DNA from: Acidobacteriota bacterium
GTDB taxonomy: Bacteria; Acidobacteriota; Aminicenantia; Aminicenantales; Saccharicenantaceae
NCBI GenBank assembly: GCA_039683095.1
Contig: JBDKSB010000012.1
Span: forward strand, 342,293-406,292
Direction: 5' to 3'
DNA length: 64,000 bases
Below, in pieces: positions 42,940 to 51,056 of the stretch (position 1 is its first letter; each line of letters starts with the position of its first letter). The translations under genes and the position numbers were made by a program. The notes beneath the pieces were generated by a model that ran no database searches, was not told the DNA's origin, and saw only the letters and a program-made list of their open reading frames with translations.

Positions 42940-43794
42940 CTAGAGGAGGCTCTCCGGGACGTACACGGTATCGTTGGGCTGGAGGGGGATGTCCTTGATC
43001 CTCCCCTTGAGGATGTCGCGGACGTTGACGGTGAACTCGAGCTCCTGGCCGGCCGCGTCCTTGCGGCGGATCCGGACCTTCTTGCGGTTGGCCCGGTCGG
43101 TGAAGCCGCCGGCCTGGGCGATGACCTGGGTCAGGGTCGGCGGGCTGGAGCGCTTGACCTGGAGTGCGCCCGGGCTCTTGACCTGCCCGAAGACGTAGAT
43201 GGGCACGGCCTTGTCGACGGGCACGTTGATGACGTCGCCCGGCTCGAGGGCGATGTTGAGCTTCGGGTCGCCCTGGACGAACAGGCCGTCGATGGACAGG
43301 CGGATGGAGGTGCTCTCGCCGCCCGGGAGCTGGCGGATGACGAAGATGTCCTCGCCCGCGTCCCGGGTCAGTCCGCCGGCCTCGGAGATCGCGGCCAGGA
43401 CCGTCTGCCGGCCCAGGAGCTCGAACGGGCCCGGCTTCTCGACCGCCCCGACGACCGAGACGCGCCGGCTGCGGTACTCGACGATATGGACGGTCACCTG
43501 GGGGGCGTTGACGACGATCTTCTCGCCGGCCAGCCCGGCCAGCTTCTTTTCGAGCTCGAACTTGGTCAGGTCGCCGACCACGACCTCGCCCAGGAGCGGC
43601 AGGGTGATCCGGCCCTCCTCGGAGACGCGGACGACGATCTTGTTGATCTCCTGCACCCCGAGGACGGTGATCTCGAGGAGATCCTTGGGGCCGATCTTGT
43701 ATTCGGCGCCGGTGTCCTGCGGGCCGGCCGGCGCGGCGCCGAGGGCGGCCGCGGCCAGCAGGAGGATCGCGGCGATCCGGGCGATGGCGTTCAT
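42940..43794 (-). CDS. Polysaccharide export outer-membrane protein, Wza-like, with two SLBB domains
   Basis: A 284-residue product from ATG 43794 (MNAIARIAAILL) with AAAGGAG upstream. Residues 1-23 form a signal peptide with no lipobox cysteine, unlike Wza of E. coli. About 33-105 is the Poly_export domain (YKIGPKDLLEITVLG...GRITLPLLGEVVVGDLT). Two SLBB repeats follow, about 117-195 (VVGAVEKPGPFELLGRQTVL) and about 205-280 (VFGQVKSPGALQVKRSSPPT). It should form the periplasmic/outer-membrane export channel together with Wzc. It lacks the C-terminal amphipathic helix of E. coli Wza, so the separate barrel protein encoded at 43817-45085 may complete the pore. Confidence 0.93.
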   Translation of the reverse strand: MNAIARIAAILLLAAAALGAAPAGPQDTGAEYKIGPKDLLEITVLGVQEINKIVVRVSEEGRITLPLLGEVVVGDLTKFELEKKLAGLAGEKIVVNAPQVTVHIVEYRSRRVSVVGAVEKPGPFELLGRQTVLAAISEAGGLTRDAGEDIFVIRQLPGGESTSIRLSIDGLFVQGDPKLNIALEPGDVINVPVDKAVPIYVFGQVKSPGALQVKRSSPPTLTQVIAQAGGFTDRANRKKVRIRRKDAAGQELEFTVNVRDILKGRIKDIPLQPNDTVYVPESLL

Positions 43795-43816
43795 GGCAGG
43801 CTCCTTTGGCCGGAGG

Positions 43817-45085
43817 CTAGAATTCATAGGTGACGAAAGCCCCGACGAAGTTCCGGCGGACGTCGAAGCCGGGGGCGTTCGACGTCCGCTTGTAGAAATT
43901 GTAGGTCAGGCCGAGCCCGACCGTGCCGGAGATCCGGAGGACCGGGCCGACGGAGAAGTTCCTCTGGCTGTCGCGGCGGCGGTCGACGATGACGGCGCCG
44001 CCTCCCGTCCAGACCGTCTGCGGCTCGGGATAGACGATCGTGCCGAGCTGGAGGCCGCCGTCGATCCGCAGGGACCGGCCGAGATAGAGCGACAGGGTCA
44101 GCCGGCCGCGGGTGTCGACGTAATAATAGGCGCTCTCGTTGTACGAGAAGGCGTTGTCCCGGTCGAAGCCCAGGCTGACGGCCGCGAGCCCGAGGCGCAG
44201 CGAGACTTCGCTCGCCGCGACCAGGCCGTTGAAGGCCTTCCGGTCCGGGGAATCGGGCCGGAACGATTTCCAGCCGAGGCGCACCTCTCCGCGGGCCAGG
44301 CCCGTGAGAGGGAAGCGGAAGCCGGCGACGGCCTCGACCGACGAGCCGTCGCGCCAGGCCGACCCCTCGAAGCGGAAGACGTAGTCCCGCCACTCGGCCA
44401 GGCCGAAGAGATAGCTCCGGGTGAAGACCCGGTAGTGGACCTCGAAGGCCGCCGACGTCTCGCGGCGGTCCAGGGCCCGGCCGTAGGCGTCGTCCGGGGC
44501 GCTCGAGGCGACGTCCTGGTAGCGGAAATCGTCCACCGTTGCGGTGATCCCGATGGCCGTGCCCCGCGGCGTCTCGAAGAACAGGCCGGCCGCGCCTCCC
44601 GTCGCCGTGTCCCGGATGCGGCCGGCGAACTCGCTCAGGGCCCGGCGGACGTGGCTCAGGACATGGTACTCGCCCGAGAGCGAGAAGCGACGCAGGGCCA
44701 GCCAGCGCAGGCCGGCGGAGAAGCTGTTGGAGAAGGCCCGCAGCTCCTTCTCCCGGGCGAAGGCCAGGTACTCCGGGTTCTCGGTGACCGAGAGGATGAG
44801 CGAGCCGCCGCCGAGCCAGTAGCCGCGGAGCTCCGGCGAGACGGTCGCCGTGGCGTCCGCGACGACCTGGCTTCCCTCGGCCCGGAAATAGACGTTCGAG
44901 TCGTAGCCGACGTCCGTCAGCCGGAAGCGGGGCACGAGCTTTAGAGAGCCGAGCCGGAGCCCGTTCTGCTGGCGGACCGCCTCGTACTCCTCGCGGAAGC
45001 TCCGGTAGGTCTGGCCGGCCAGCGGCGCAACCGCGGCCAGGGCCAGCCCGCAGATGGCGGCGGCGCAGGCGATCGTTCGTTTCAT
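43817..45085 (-). CDS. Outer-membrane beta-barrel protein of the exopolysaccharide operon
   Basis: A 422-residue protein with a signal peptide (about 1-25, ending PLAGQ). It is composed of alternating amphipathic beta strands with aromatic ends (GGGSLILSVTENPEYLAF, LFGLAEWRDYVFRF, SLGFDRDNAFSYNESAYYYV) and ends FVGAFVTYEF, an outer-membrane C-terminal signature. It resembles the BBP2/OMP_b-brl barrels that accompany Wza and Wzc in exopolysaccharide loci lacking a self-sufficient Wza pore. It lies 22 bp upstream of the Wza-like gene. Role as the outer-membrane exit channel is inferred from context. Confidence 0.88.
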   Translation of the reverse strand: MKRTIACAAAICGLALAAVAPLAGQTYRSFREEYEAVRQQNGLRLGSLKLVPRFRLTDVGYDSNVYFRAEGSQVVADATATVSPELRGYWLGGGSLILSVTENPEYLAFAREKELRAFSNSFSAGLRWLALRRFSLSGEYHVLSHVRRALSEFAGRIRDTATGGAAGLFFETPRGTAIGITATVDDFRYQDVASSAPDDAYGRALDRRETSAAFEVHYRVFTRSYLFGLAEWRDYVFRFEGSAWRDGSSVEAVAGFRFPLTGLARGEVRLGWKSFRPDSPDRKAFNGLVAASEVSLRLGLAAVSLGFDRDNAFSYNESAYYYVDTRGRLTLSLYLGRSLRIDGGLQLGTIVYPEPQTVWTGGGAVIVDRRRDSQRNFSVGPVLRISGTVGLGLTYNFYKRTSNAPGFDVRRNFVGAFVTYEF

Positions 45086-45105
45086 GGGGGATTCTTTATC
45101 GGGAT

Positions 45106-46296
45106 CTAGGAAAGATCGTTCGGCCCGAGCCGGTCCCGGACCTCGCGGAAGACCTTCATGAAGGAGAGCCGCTCGAGCAGGGCGAAGATAAGCCCGCTGT
45201 GCCAGTCGAAGTCCGCCTTGTCGCGGATGATTGGCACGATGCCGTCGGTCCTGGCCAGCTGGAACAGGCTCTCGATGCGGCCGTCGCTCAGGCGGGCGCA
45301 CATGCGCCTGGTGCAGCGGCCGACCAGTATCTCCTTCCGGAGCAGGGCCTTCCAGCGCCGTTCGTAGGCGGCCAGGGCGGCCGCGCCGAAGGTCCCGCGG
45401 CCGAAGCACTCGAGGAGGACGTCCGCGGCCAGGTCGGCGCAGGCCAGGCCGTAGCTGATCCCGCCGCCGGTCGTCGTCTTGGTCTGCCCGGCGGCCTCCC
45501 CGACGGCCAGGATCCGGTCGCCGCAGGTCCGGGCGAGCAGGCCCTGGGCCACGGGCCTGGTCCGGATGGCCTCCGGCCCGTCCGGCGGCGGGACCGCGCC
45601 GTCGAAGCGGCTTTCGAGAAGCCGGCGCAGGCAGCCCTTGGGGTCCCTCTGGGTCAGCAGGCCGATCCGGGCCCGGCCCGGGCCGGCCGGGACCGACCAG
45701 GCGAAGGCGCCGGGGGCCACGTTCCGTCCGAAGAACAGGGTCGTCATGTCCGCGTCCGGCGTCGTCCGCTCGACCTGGGCCCCCTTCAGGAAATCGCGCG
45801 GCGAGGACAGCCCGGTCCGCTTCTGAAGGGCGTAATCGACGCCCGTGGCCAGCACGGCCACGGCCGCGCTCTCGCGCCTGACCCCGCCGTTCGCGCCGGC
45901 CACCTTGACCTGGACGCCGCCGCGGACGACGGCGATGTCCTCGACCCTGGCGCCGCAGATGATCTCGGCGCCGGCCGCCGCCGCGGCCCGGCCCAGGCCG
46001 CCGTCGAAGCGCTCCCGGTCGACGACGCAGGCGAACGGCCGCGGGTGCTCGTAGACGAGCTCGCTGGCGCGCGGCGAGACCAGCCGGACCCGGCGGAGAT
46101 CGTCGACCACCGCGCCGCGGTCGAGGCCGCGGTCGTCGAAGACCTCCAGGCCGACGATCCCGGTGCAGACGACGCCCGCCCCGACGCGCGGCTTCCTCTC
46201 CAGGACCAGCACGTCCAGGCCGGCGCCGGCCAGCCGGGCCGCGGTCCGCAGCCCGCTCGGCCCCGCTCCCACCACGATAACGTCGGACGTGCACAT
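45106..46296 (-). CDS. Geranylgeranyl-reductase-family FAD-dependent oxidoreductase
   Basis: A 396-residue flavoprotein from ATG 46296 (MCTSDVIVVGAG), 2 bp after the initiating transferase stop. FAD is bound by VIVVGAGPSGLRTAARLAGA and the later GDRILAVGEAAGQTKTTTGG. PGAFAWSVPAG resembles the conserved PxxYxWxFP segment that positions the isoprenoid in geranylgeranyl reductases. The family reduces double bonds in prenyl lipids. Inside a lipid-linked glycan operon the likely substrate is a polyprenyl phosphate carrier (giving a dolichol-like saturated lipid), but menaquinone or other prenyl lipids, or a halogenase-like activity, cannot be excluded. Confidence 0.85.
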   Translation of the reverse strand: MCTSDVIVVGAGPSGLRTAARLAGAGLDVLVLERKPRVGAGVVCTGIVGLEVFDDRGLDRGAVVDDLRRVRLVSPRASELVYEHPRPFACVVDRERFDGGLGRAAAAAGAEIICGARVEDIAVVRGGVQVKVAGANGGVRRESAAVAVLATGVDYALQKRTGLSSPRDFLKGAQVERTTPDADMTTLFFGRNVAPGAFAWSVPAGPGRARIGLLTQRDPKGCLRRLLESRFDGAVPPPDGPEAIRTRPVAQGLLARTCGDRILAVGEAAGQTKTTTGGGISYGLACADLAADVLLECFGRGTFGAAALAAYERRWKALLRKEILVGRCTRRMCARLSDGRIESLFQLARTDGIVPIIRDKADFDWHSGLIFALLERLSFMKVFREVRDRLGPNDLS

Positions 46297-46298
46297 GA

Positions 46299-47366
46299 TC
46301 AGACCTTGGGCTCCCGCGACTCCCATTTCCCGCGGAAGGTGATCCAGAACGACAGCGCGATCAGCCGCAAATCGAGCGCGAAGCTGCGCCGCCGGACATA
46401 GACGAGATCGTAGCGGAACTTCTTCCTTCGCGGCGTCTCGCCCGGCAGGAACACCTGGGTCAGGCCGGTCAGCCCCGGCCGGACGGCGTGGCGCTCCCGG
46501 TAGCCGGGGATGTCCGCGAGCGCGACCGGGGCCGCGCCGTCGTTCACTTCCTTCTCGTTCGGCCGCAGGGCCCGGGGGCCGACGAAGCTCATGTCGCCCT
46601 TGAGGATATTGAGGAGCTGGGGCAGCTCGTCCATGGCCGTGGCCCGCAGGATCCGGCCCGCGCGCGTCACCCTGGGATCGCGGGCCGTCGCCTGGACCGG
46701 GCCGCTCCCCGACTCCGCGTCCTCGATCATCGACCGGAACTTGAGCGCCCGGAAGGTCCGGCCGTTCAGGCCGACGCGGTCCTGGGCGTAGAAGACGCGG
46801 CCGCGGTCCTCGAGCCGGATGGCCAGCGAGATCACGATCCAGAGCGGCGCCGAGAGCAGGAGTCCGAGCGAGGACAGGGCGACGTCGAACGTCCGCTTGA
46901 GGACCGCCGCCCCGCCGCCGCTCCGGTCCTTCCTTCTGCTCGCCGCGGCGACGATCGTCATGACGGTCAGGATGCCCGCGGCATCCACGGCCCAGTCGAT
47001 CGGGCTGCCGACGCGCCGGGGGACGAACGACTGGAGGAACTCGTCGAGGAAGCCATAGGCGATCGCGGCGGCCGCCGCCAGGGCGCCCGCCTTCCGCGAC
47101 CAGGCCGGGCCCCGGCCGCCGCGGAAGGCCCGGTAGAAAAGGAAGGCCAGGAAGCCGTATTCGACGAAATGCAGGCTCTTGCGGAAGACGATGTAGGCCG
47201 CGCCGAGGGCCCGGGCCGAAGCGTGCGGGACGAGCCAGCGGAAGACGCCGGCGAAGATGTCGTAGATCCGGCTCGAGCCCAGGGCCCGGTTCCAGACCGG
47301 GAAGATGAAGGCCATCCAGAGCAGGAGCGGCAGGACGTAGACGAGGAACTTCTTGAGCTTCGACAT
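46299..47366 (-). CDS. VanZ-like membrane domain fused to an initiating sugar-phosphate transferase
   Basis: A 355-residue fusion. Residues about 1-145 are a VanZ-like four-helix membrane domain (LLLWMAFIFPVWN, KSLHFVEYGFLAFLFYRAF, YGFLDEFLQSFVPRRVGS, DWAVDAAG). Residues about 155-355 are a bacterial sugar transferase (PF02397 type): KRTFDVALSSLGLLLSAPLW membrane hairpin, RVGLNGRTFRALKFRSM, DELPQLLNILKGDMSFVGPR and VRPGLTGLTQV. The transferase half links sugar-1-phosphate to undecaprenyl phosphate and so starts the repeat unit on the cytoplasmic face. VanZ domains are membrane proteins of unclear function linked to lipid-carrier and teicoplanin phenotypes. The fusion suggests that they act on the same lipid. 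Confidence 0.92.
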   Translation of the reverse strand: MSKLKKFLVYVLPLLLWMAFIFPVWNRALGSSRIYDIFAGVFRWLVPHASARALGAAYIVFRKSLHFVEYGFLAFLFYRAFRGGRGPAWSRKAGALAAAAAIAYGFLDEFLQSFVPRRVGSPIDWAVDAAGILTVMTIVAAASRRKDRSGGGAAVLKRTFDVALSSLGLLLSAPLWIVISLAIRLEDRGRVFYAQDRVGLNGRTFRALKFRSMIEDAESGSGPVQATARDPRVTRAGRILRATAMDELPQLLNILKGDMSFVGPRALRPNEKEVNDGAAPVALADIPGYRERHAVRPGLTGLTQVFLPGETPRRKKFRYDLVYVRRRSFALDLRLIALSFWITFRGKWESREPKV

Positions 47367-47374
47367 CGGGACCC

Positions 47375-48586
47375 TTAGGATACCATGGACCTCAAGAGCG
47401 CGTCATAGGAGCGCAGGACCTTGTCCTTGGCGAAGCGGCGGACGGCGTAGCCGCGGGCGTTCGCTCCGAGGGCGCGGCGGCGTTCCGGCTCCCGCGCCAG
47501 CGCCCGCACGGCCGCCGCGACGGCCGCCGGATCGTCCGGCGGCGCGGCCAGGCCGCAATCGTTGCCGCGGAGGAGCGCTCCCACCTCCGAATCCGGGGCG
47601 GCCAGGCCGAGGATGGGCCGGCCCGCCGCCATGAAGGTGTAGAGCTTCGACGGCACGGACAGGTCCGACTTGGCCCGGTCGAGGGGCACGAGCAGGACGT
47701 CGCTCGAAGCCAGCAGGTCGGGCAGCTCGGGATAGGGCACGAAGGGCAGGAAGAGGACGTTGGCCAGGCCCAGGGCCGCCGCCTTGTCCTCGAGCTCCCG
47801 CTTCTTCAGCCCCTCCCCGACCAGGACGAAGAGGATCTCGCGGTCGCCGGCCAGGAGCGCGGCCGCCTCGAGGGCCCTCTCCAGGGCCCGGTTGCTGCTG
47901 ATGCTGATCGTCCCGGAATACATGACCACGAACTTCCGGTCCAGGCCGTGCCGGCGGGCCACCGGGTTGTCCTTGGGCCCGGGCCGGAGGAAGTCCGTGT
48001 CGACCCAGTTCGGCAGGACCTCGATCTTGGCGGCCGGGACGCCCTTGGCCAGGAGGTTCCGGGCGAAGCCGTCGCTGATGACCACGATGCGGTCGGCCAG
48101 CCCGTAGACCCACTTCTCGAGCGCCCGGGCGAAGCGGATGCCGGCCGGGTTCTTCAGGAGGCCCGACTCGATGGCCAGGTCCGGGTGGATGTCCTGGACG
48201 TTGACGACCACGCGGGCCCCGCGCAGGGCCTTGGCGAACAGGGCCGGGACGCCCAGCTGGAGGGGCGGCGTCCGCAGGAACATCACGTCGCCCCGGCGCA
48301 CGGTCCGGAGGTTGGCCAGCGCCCCAACGGTGTAGATATTCCAGGCCAGGAGCCGGGCCAGCGGGTGCGAGGCGCTGTTGGCCCACAGGCGCTTGACGAC
48401 GGCCCCGCCTTCGACCCGGGTCGAGGAGAGCAGGCCGCGGAACTCCGCGCCCCGCGTCCGCGGCAGCGTGGTCACGACCTCGACCTCGTGGCCGGCGGCG
48501 ACCAGGCCGCGAGCTAGCTCGTCCATGAGCACCGGCGCGCTCCCGAAGTCCGGGAAGAAGTACATCGTGTGGATGAGGATCTTCAC
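47375..48586 (-). CDS. Glycosyltransferase family 4 (WbuB-like)
   Basis: A 403-residue GT-B enzyme starting at GTG 48586 (VKILIHTMYFFPDFGS), with GGAGG 5 nt upstream. It overlaps the upstream stop in a GTGA. The N-terminal domain has FFPDFGSAPVLMDELARGL and VVNVQDIHPDLAIESGLL, as in WbuB-type fucosamine/GalNAc-like transferases. The C-terminal nucleotide-sugar domain has VVMYSGTISISSNRALE and VPSKLYTFMAAGRPILGLA (the ExxxxxE region is altered to SKLYTFMAAG). Cytoplasmic, membrane-associated. The exact donor sugar cannot be told. Confidence 0.92.
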   Translation of the reverse strand: MKILIHTMYFFPDFGSAPVLMDELARGLVAAGHEVEVVTTLPRTRGAEFRGLLSSTRVEGGAVVKRLWANSASHPLARLLAWNIYTVGALANLRTVRRGDVMFLRTPPLQLGVPALFAKALRGARVVVNVQDIHPDLAIESGLLKNPAGIRFARALEKWVYGLADRIVVISDGFARNLLAKGVPAAKIEVLPNWVDTDFLRPGPKDNPVARRHGLDRKFVVMYSGTISISSNRALERALEAAALLAGDREILFVLVGEGLKKRELEDKAAALGLANVLFLPFVPYPELPDLLASSDVLLVPLDRAKSDLSVPSKLYTFMAAGRPILGLAAPDSEVGALLRGNDCGLAAPPDDPAAVAAAVRALAREPERRRALGANARGYAVRRFAKDKVLRSYDALLRSMVS

Positions 48587-49788
48587 TGGCCCTCCGGGGC
48601 CGGATGGTCGAAGGCCCATTGATAGAGGTAGGCGGCGGCCGGGACGAAGAGCAGGAGGTCGACGCCGTAGAAGGCGGCGGTCGACTCGAAGGCGCTGCGG
48701 GCCGTCAGGAAGCCGAGGATGAGGACGGACTGCGTCAGCAGGGCCCGGTCCGGCGCCTCGGCCGAGGCGATCCGCCTCAGGATGCCGCTCCTGACCAGGA
48801 AGGCCCAGAGGACGATGATGCCCGCGGTGAAGAGCAGGGCCCCGGGCAGGCCGGCCTGGATGCCGGCGTGGAGATACGAATTGTGCATGTGCTGGGAATC
48901 GAGCAGGAGGCGGTCGGCCTGGAAGCCCCAGCCGAAGAAGGGCGACTCCCCGATCCGGCCCAGCCCCTTCCGCCAGGTGCTTTCGCGCCCCGTCAGGAAG
49001 ACGAGCGAGCCGAGCGCGCCCTTGGCCCGCCAGGTCACGCCCGAGATCCAGATGATGTAGGCCACGGCCGGGCCGGCGACGAGGAAGCGGAGGTCGACGC
49101 CGCGGACGACGACGTAGAGCATGCTGGCCACGGCCAGGCCGAGCAGGGACGAGCGCGACTGGGTCTGCATCAGGATGAAGGCGGCCGGCAGGACGATCGG
49201 CAGCCAGAGGAGGCGCTTCTTCGTGGCCGACATGGCCAGGCTGACGCCGGCCAGGATGAGGACGATGACGGCGTAGCGGCCGACGCCGTTGGCCCGGACC
49301 TCGCCGAGTCCGAAGGGCATGCGATAGACCTCGTAGCGCGTAGCCCGGCCGAACCCGAAGCGATAGGCCTCGGGCAGGAGGACCAGCAGCAGCAGGGTTA
49401 TGATGGCTCCGTTCAGCCGCAGGATGGTCCTGAGCGCGGGCAGCGGCTCGGGAAGCTCGATGACGAACCAGGCGACAAGCAGGGGCGCCAGGTAGGCCGA
49501 GCCCCAGTAGACAGCCGTGACCGGATCGGGCGAATAGAAGACCGAGGCGACCAGGCCGAACGCCCCGTAAATGGTCAGGCAGCCGAGCGTGGTCAGCCCG
49601 AAGCGGAAGCGGGCCCGCGAGGCCAGGGCCCAGAGCACGCAGAAATAAGCGGCGGCCGGCGGCAGGAAGGCCCGGACGGCCTGGAAGAGGGCCAGGCGGT
49701 CGTAGAGCGACGGCCAGGGGATGAAGTTGTACGGTCCGGTGAACATGCCGCCCCAGACCAGGCCCCAGAGGATGAGCGCCAGGGTCAT
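48583..49788 (-). CDS. Wzy/O-antigen-ligase-like polymerase
   Basis: A 401-residue polytopic membrane protein with about ten hydrophobic helices. The start at ATG 49788 has GGAGGGG upstream and overlaps the previous stop (ATGA). The Wzy_C-type motifs are LMQTQSRSSLLGLAVASML (conserved Arg loop) and SPFFGWGFQADRLLLDSQHM followed by HNSYLHAGIQAGLPG, equivalent to the HN.yL...ElG loop of ligases and polymerases. It lies among the glycosyltransferases, so it is the better candidate for the repeat-unit polymerase; the second family member is at 39182-40576. Confidence 0.88.
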   Translation of the reverse strand: MTLALILWGLVWGGMFTGPYNFIPWPSLYDRLALFQAVRAFLPPAAAYFCVLWALASRARFRFGLTTLGCLTIYGAFGLVASVFYSPDPVTAVYWGSAYLAPLLVAWFVIELPEPLPALRTILRLNGAIITLLLLVLLPEAYRFGFGRATRYEVYRMPFGLGEVRANGVGRYAVIVLILAGVSLAMSATKKRLLWLPIVLPAAFILMQTQSRSSLLGLAVASMLYVVVRGVDLRFLVAGPAVAYIIWISGVTWRAKGALGSLVFLTGRESTWRKGLGRIGESPFFGWGFQADRLLLDSQHMHNSYLHAGIQAGLPGALLFTAGIIVLWAFLVRSGILRRIASAEAPDRALLTQSVLILGFLTARSAFESTAAFYGVDLLLFVPAAAYLYQWAFDHPAPEGQ

Positions 49789-51056
49789 GGGCGCCCCTCC
49801 TCCGCCCGGCCCGCCGAAAGGACCTCCCGGTAGATCTCCGCGAGCCTGTCGCCGAGCTTGTCCCAGAGATAGAACGACGCGACCCGCTCCCGGCCGGCCC
49901 GGCCCATCCGCTCCCGGAGGGCGCGGTCCCCGGCCAGGCGCGCCAGCCCGGCCGCCAGGCCGTCGACGACCGAGGCCGGATCGCCCGGCGCGACCTTGAT
50001 GCCCCAAGCGTCCTGGACGTGAAAGGCCGGGCCGCCCGTATCCAGGCAGATGACCGGCTTGCCGCAGGCCATGGCCTCGACGACGACGGCCCCTCCCCCG
50101 TCTCGGAAGCTGGGGAAAAGAAGGACGTCGCAGTCGCGCATGCGCCGCATCAGCTCCGGCCGGTCGAGCCAGGGGACCAGGCGGATGCGGTCCTCCTGGC
50201 CGAGACGCCGGACGAGGTCCCGGACCTCGGCTTCGGCCTCGCCGGAGCCGATGATCTCGAACGTGGCGCCGGGGCAGGAGCGGCCGAGCGCGGCGAAGGC
50301 CCGGACGCCGAGCTTTAGCCCCTTGATCGGGTCGAGACGGCCGGCAAAGAGCGCCCGGAACCCCCGGCTTGGCGCATCGCCCGCCGGCGGCGCCGGAGGC
50401 AGCTCGGCGGCGTCGATGCCGTTAACCGGGAAGAACCTCAGCCGGGGACCGGCGGCGGCCAGGGCGGTCTCCGTCTCGCGGTTGCAGACCAGGATGGCCG
50501 CGGCCCGCTTCAGGCCGCGCCGCCGGAAGGGCGTGGCCCGCCAGAGGTCCTTGAGGGCTTCCCGGACCAGCTCCTTCCTCCGGAAGCGCGGCCCGAGCTC
50601 GGCCAAAAGGGCCGGAGGGGTCCGGTGGGCGCCGCCGAGCGGGCCCCAGACAAAAGGCATCCGGAGATAGGCGCCGATGAAGCTCGGCATCCAGTCGTTG
50701 GCGAAAGTCACCTGGTGGAAGATATCAAAAGAGCCGCCGCGGACGAGCCGCCGGGCTAGGCCGCAGGCCCGGATCTGCCAGAAAAGATAATAGAGCGAGA
50801 AGCCGAGATAATGCCGGAGCAGGGGCGAGAAGGCCCGGGGCAGCGAAGGATAAAGGCAGGTCGCTTCGAGGCCCTTCTCCTTCAGGCCGCGCTCCAGGGC
50901 CTCCTTGTTGTACGGCCTGGTCAGGACGGTGACGTCGTGGAAGCGGCACAGCTGCCGGACGATGTTCCAGCCCAGGATGGCCTCGCCGGGGAAGGATCCC
51001 TCGGTCGCCAGCGGATGGCAGGCATAGGCCGAGACCAGGACCTTGAGCCTTTTCAC
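49785..51056 (-). CDS. Glycosyltransferase family 4
   Basis: A 423-residue GT-B enzyme. The N-terminal acceptor domain starts KVLVSAYACHPLATEGSFPG with GEAILGWNIVRQL. The C-terminal donor domain shows FRALFAGRLDPIKGLKLGVR, the ADP/UDP-sugar-binding LLFPSFRDGGGAVVVEAMAC with the E(x7)E-like pair, and CGKPVICLDTGGP. Cytoplasmic, it adds a sugar to the lipid-linked repeat. It overlaps both flanking genes by 4 bp, so it is translationally coupled. Confidence 0.92.
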   Translation of the reverse strand: MKRLKVLVSAYACHPLATEGSFPGEAILGWNIVRQLCRFHDVTVLTRPYNKEALERGLKEKGLEATCLYPSLPRAFSPLLRHYLGFSLYYLFWQIRACGLARRLVRGGSFDIFHQVTFANDWMPSFIGAYLRMPFVWGPLGGAHRTPPALLAELGPRFRRKELVREALKDLWRATPFRRRGLKRAAAILVCNRETETALAAAGPRLRFFPVNGIDAAELPPAPPAGDAPSRGFRALFAGRLDPIKGLKLGVRAFAALGRSCPGATFEIIGSGEAEAEVRDLVRRLGQEDRIRLVPWLDRPELMRRMRDCDVLLFPSFRDGGGAVVVEAMACGKPVICLDTGGPAFHVQDAWGIKVAPGDPASVVDGLAAGLARLAGDRALRERMGRAGRERVASFYLWDKLGDRLAEIYREVLSAGRAEEGRP

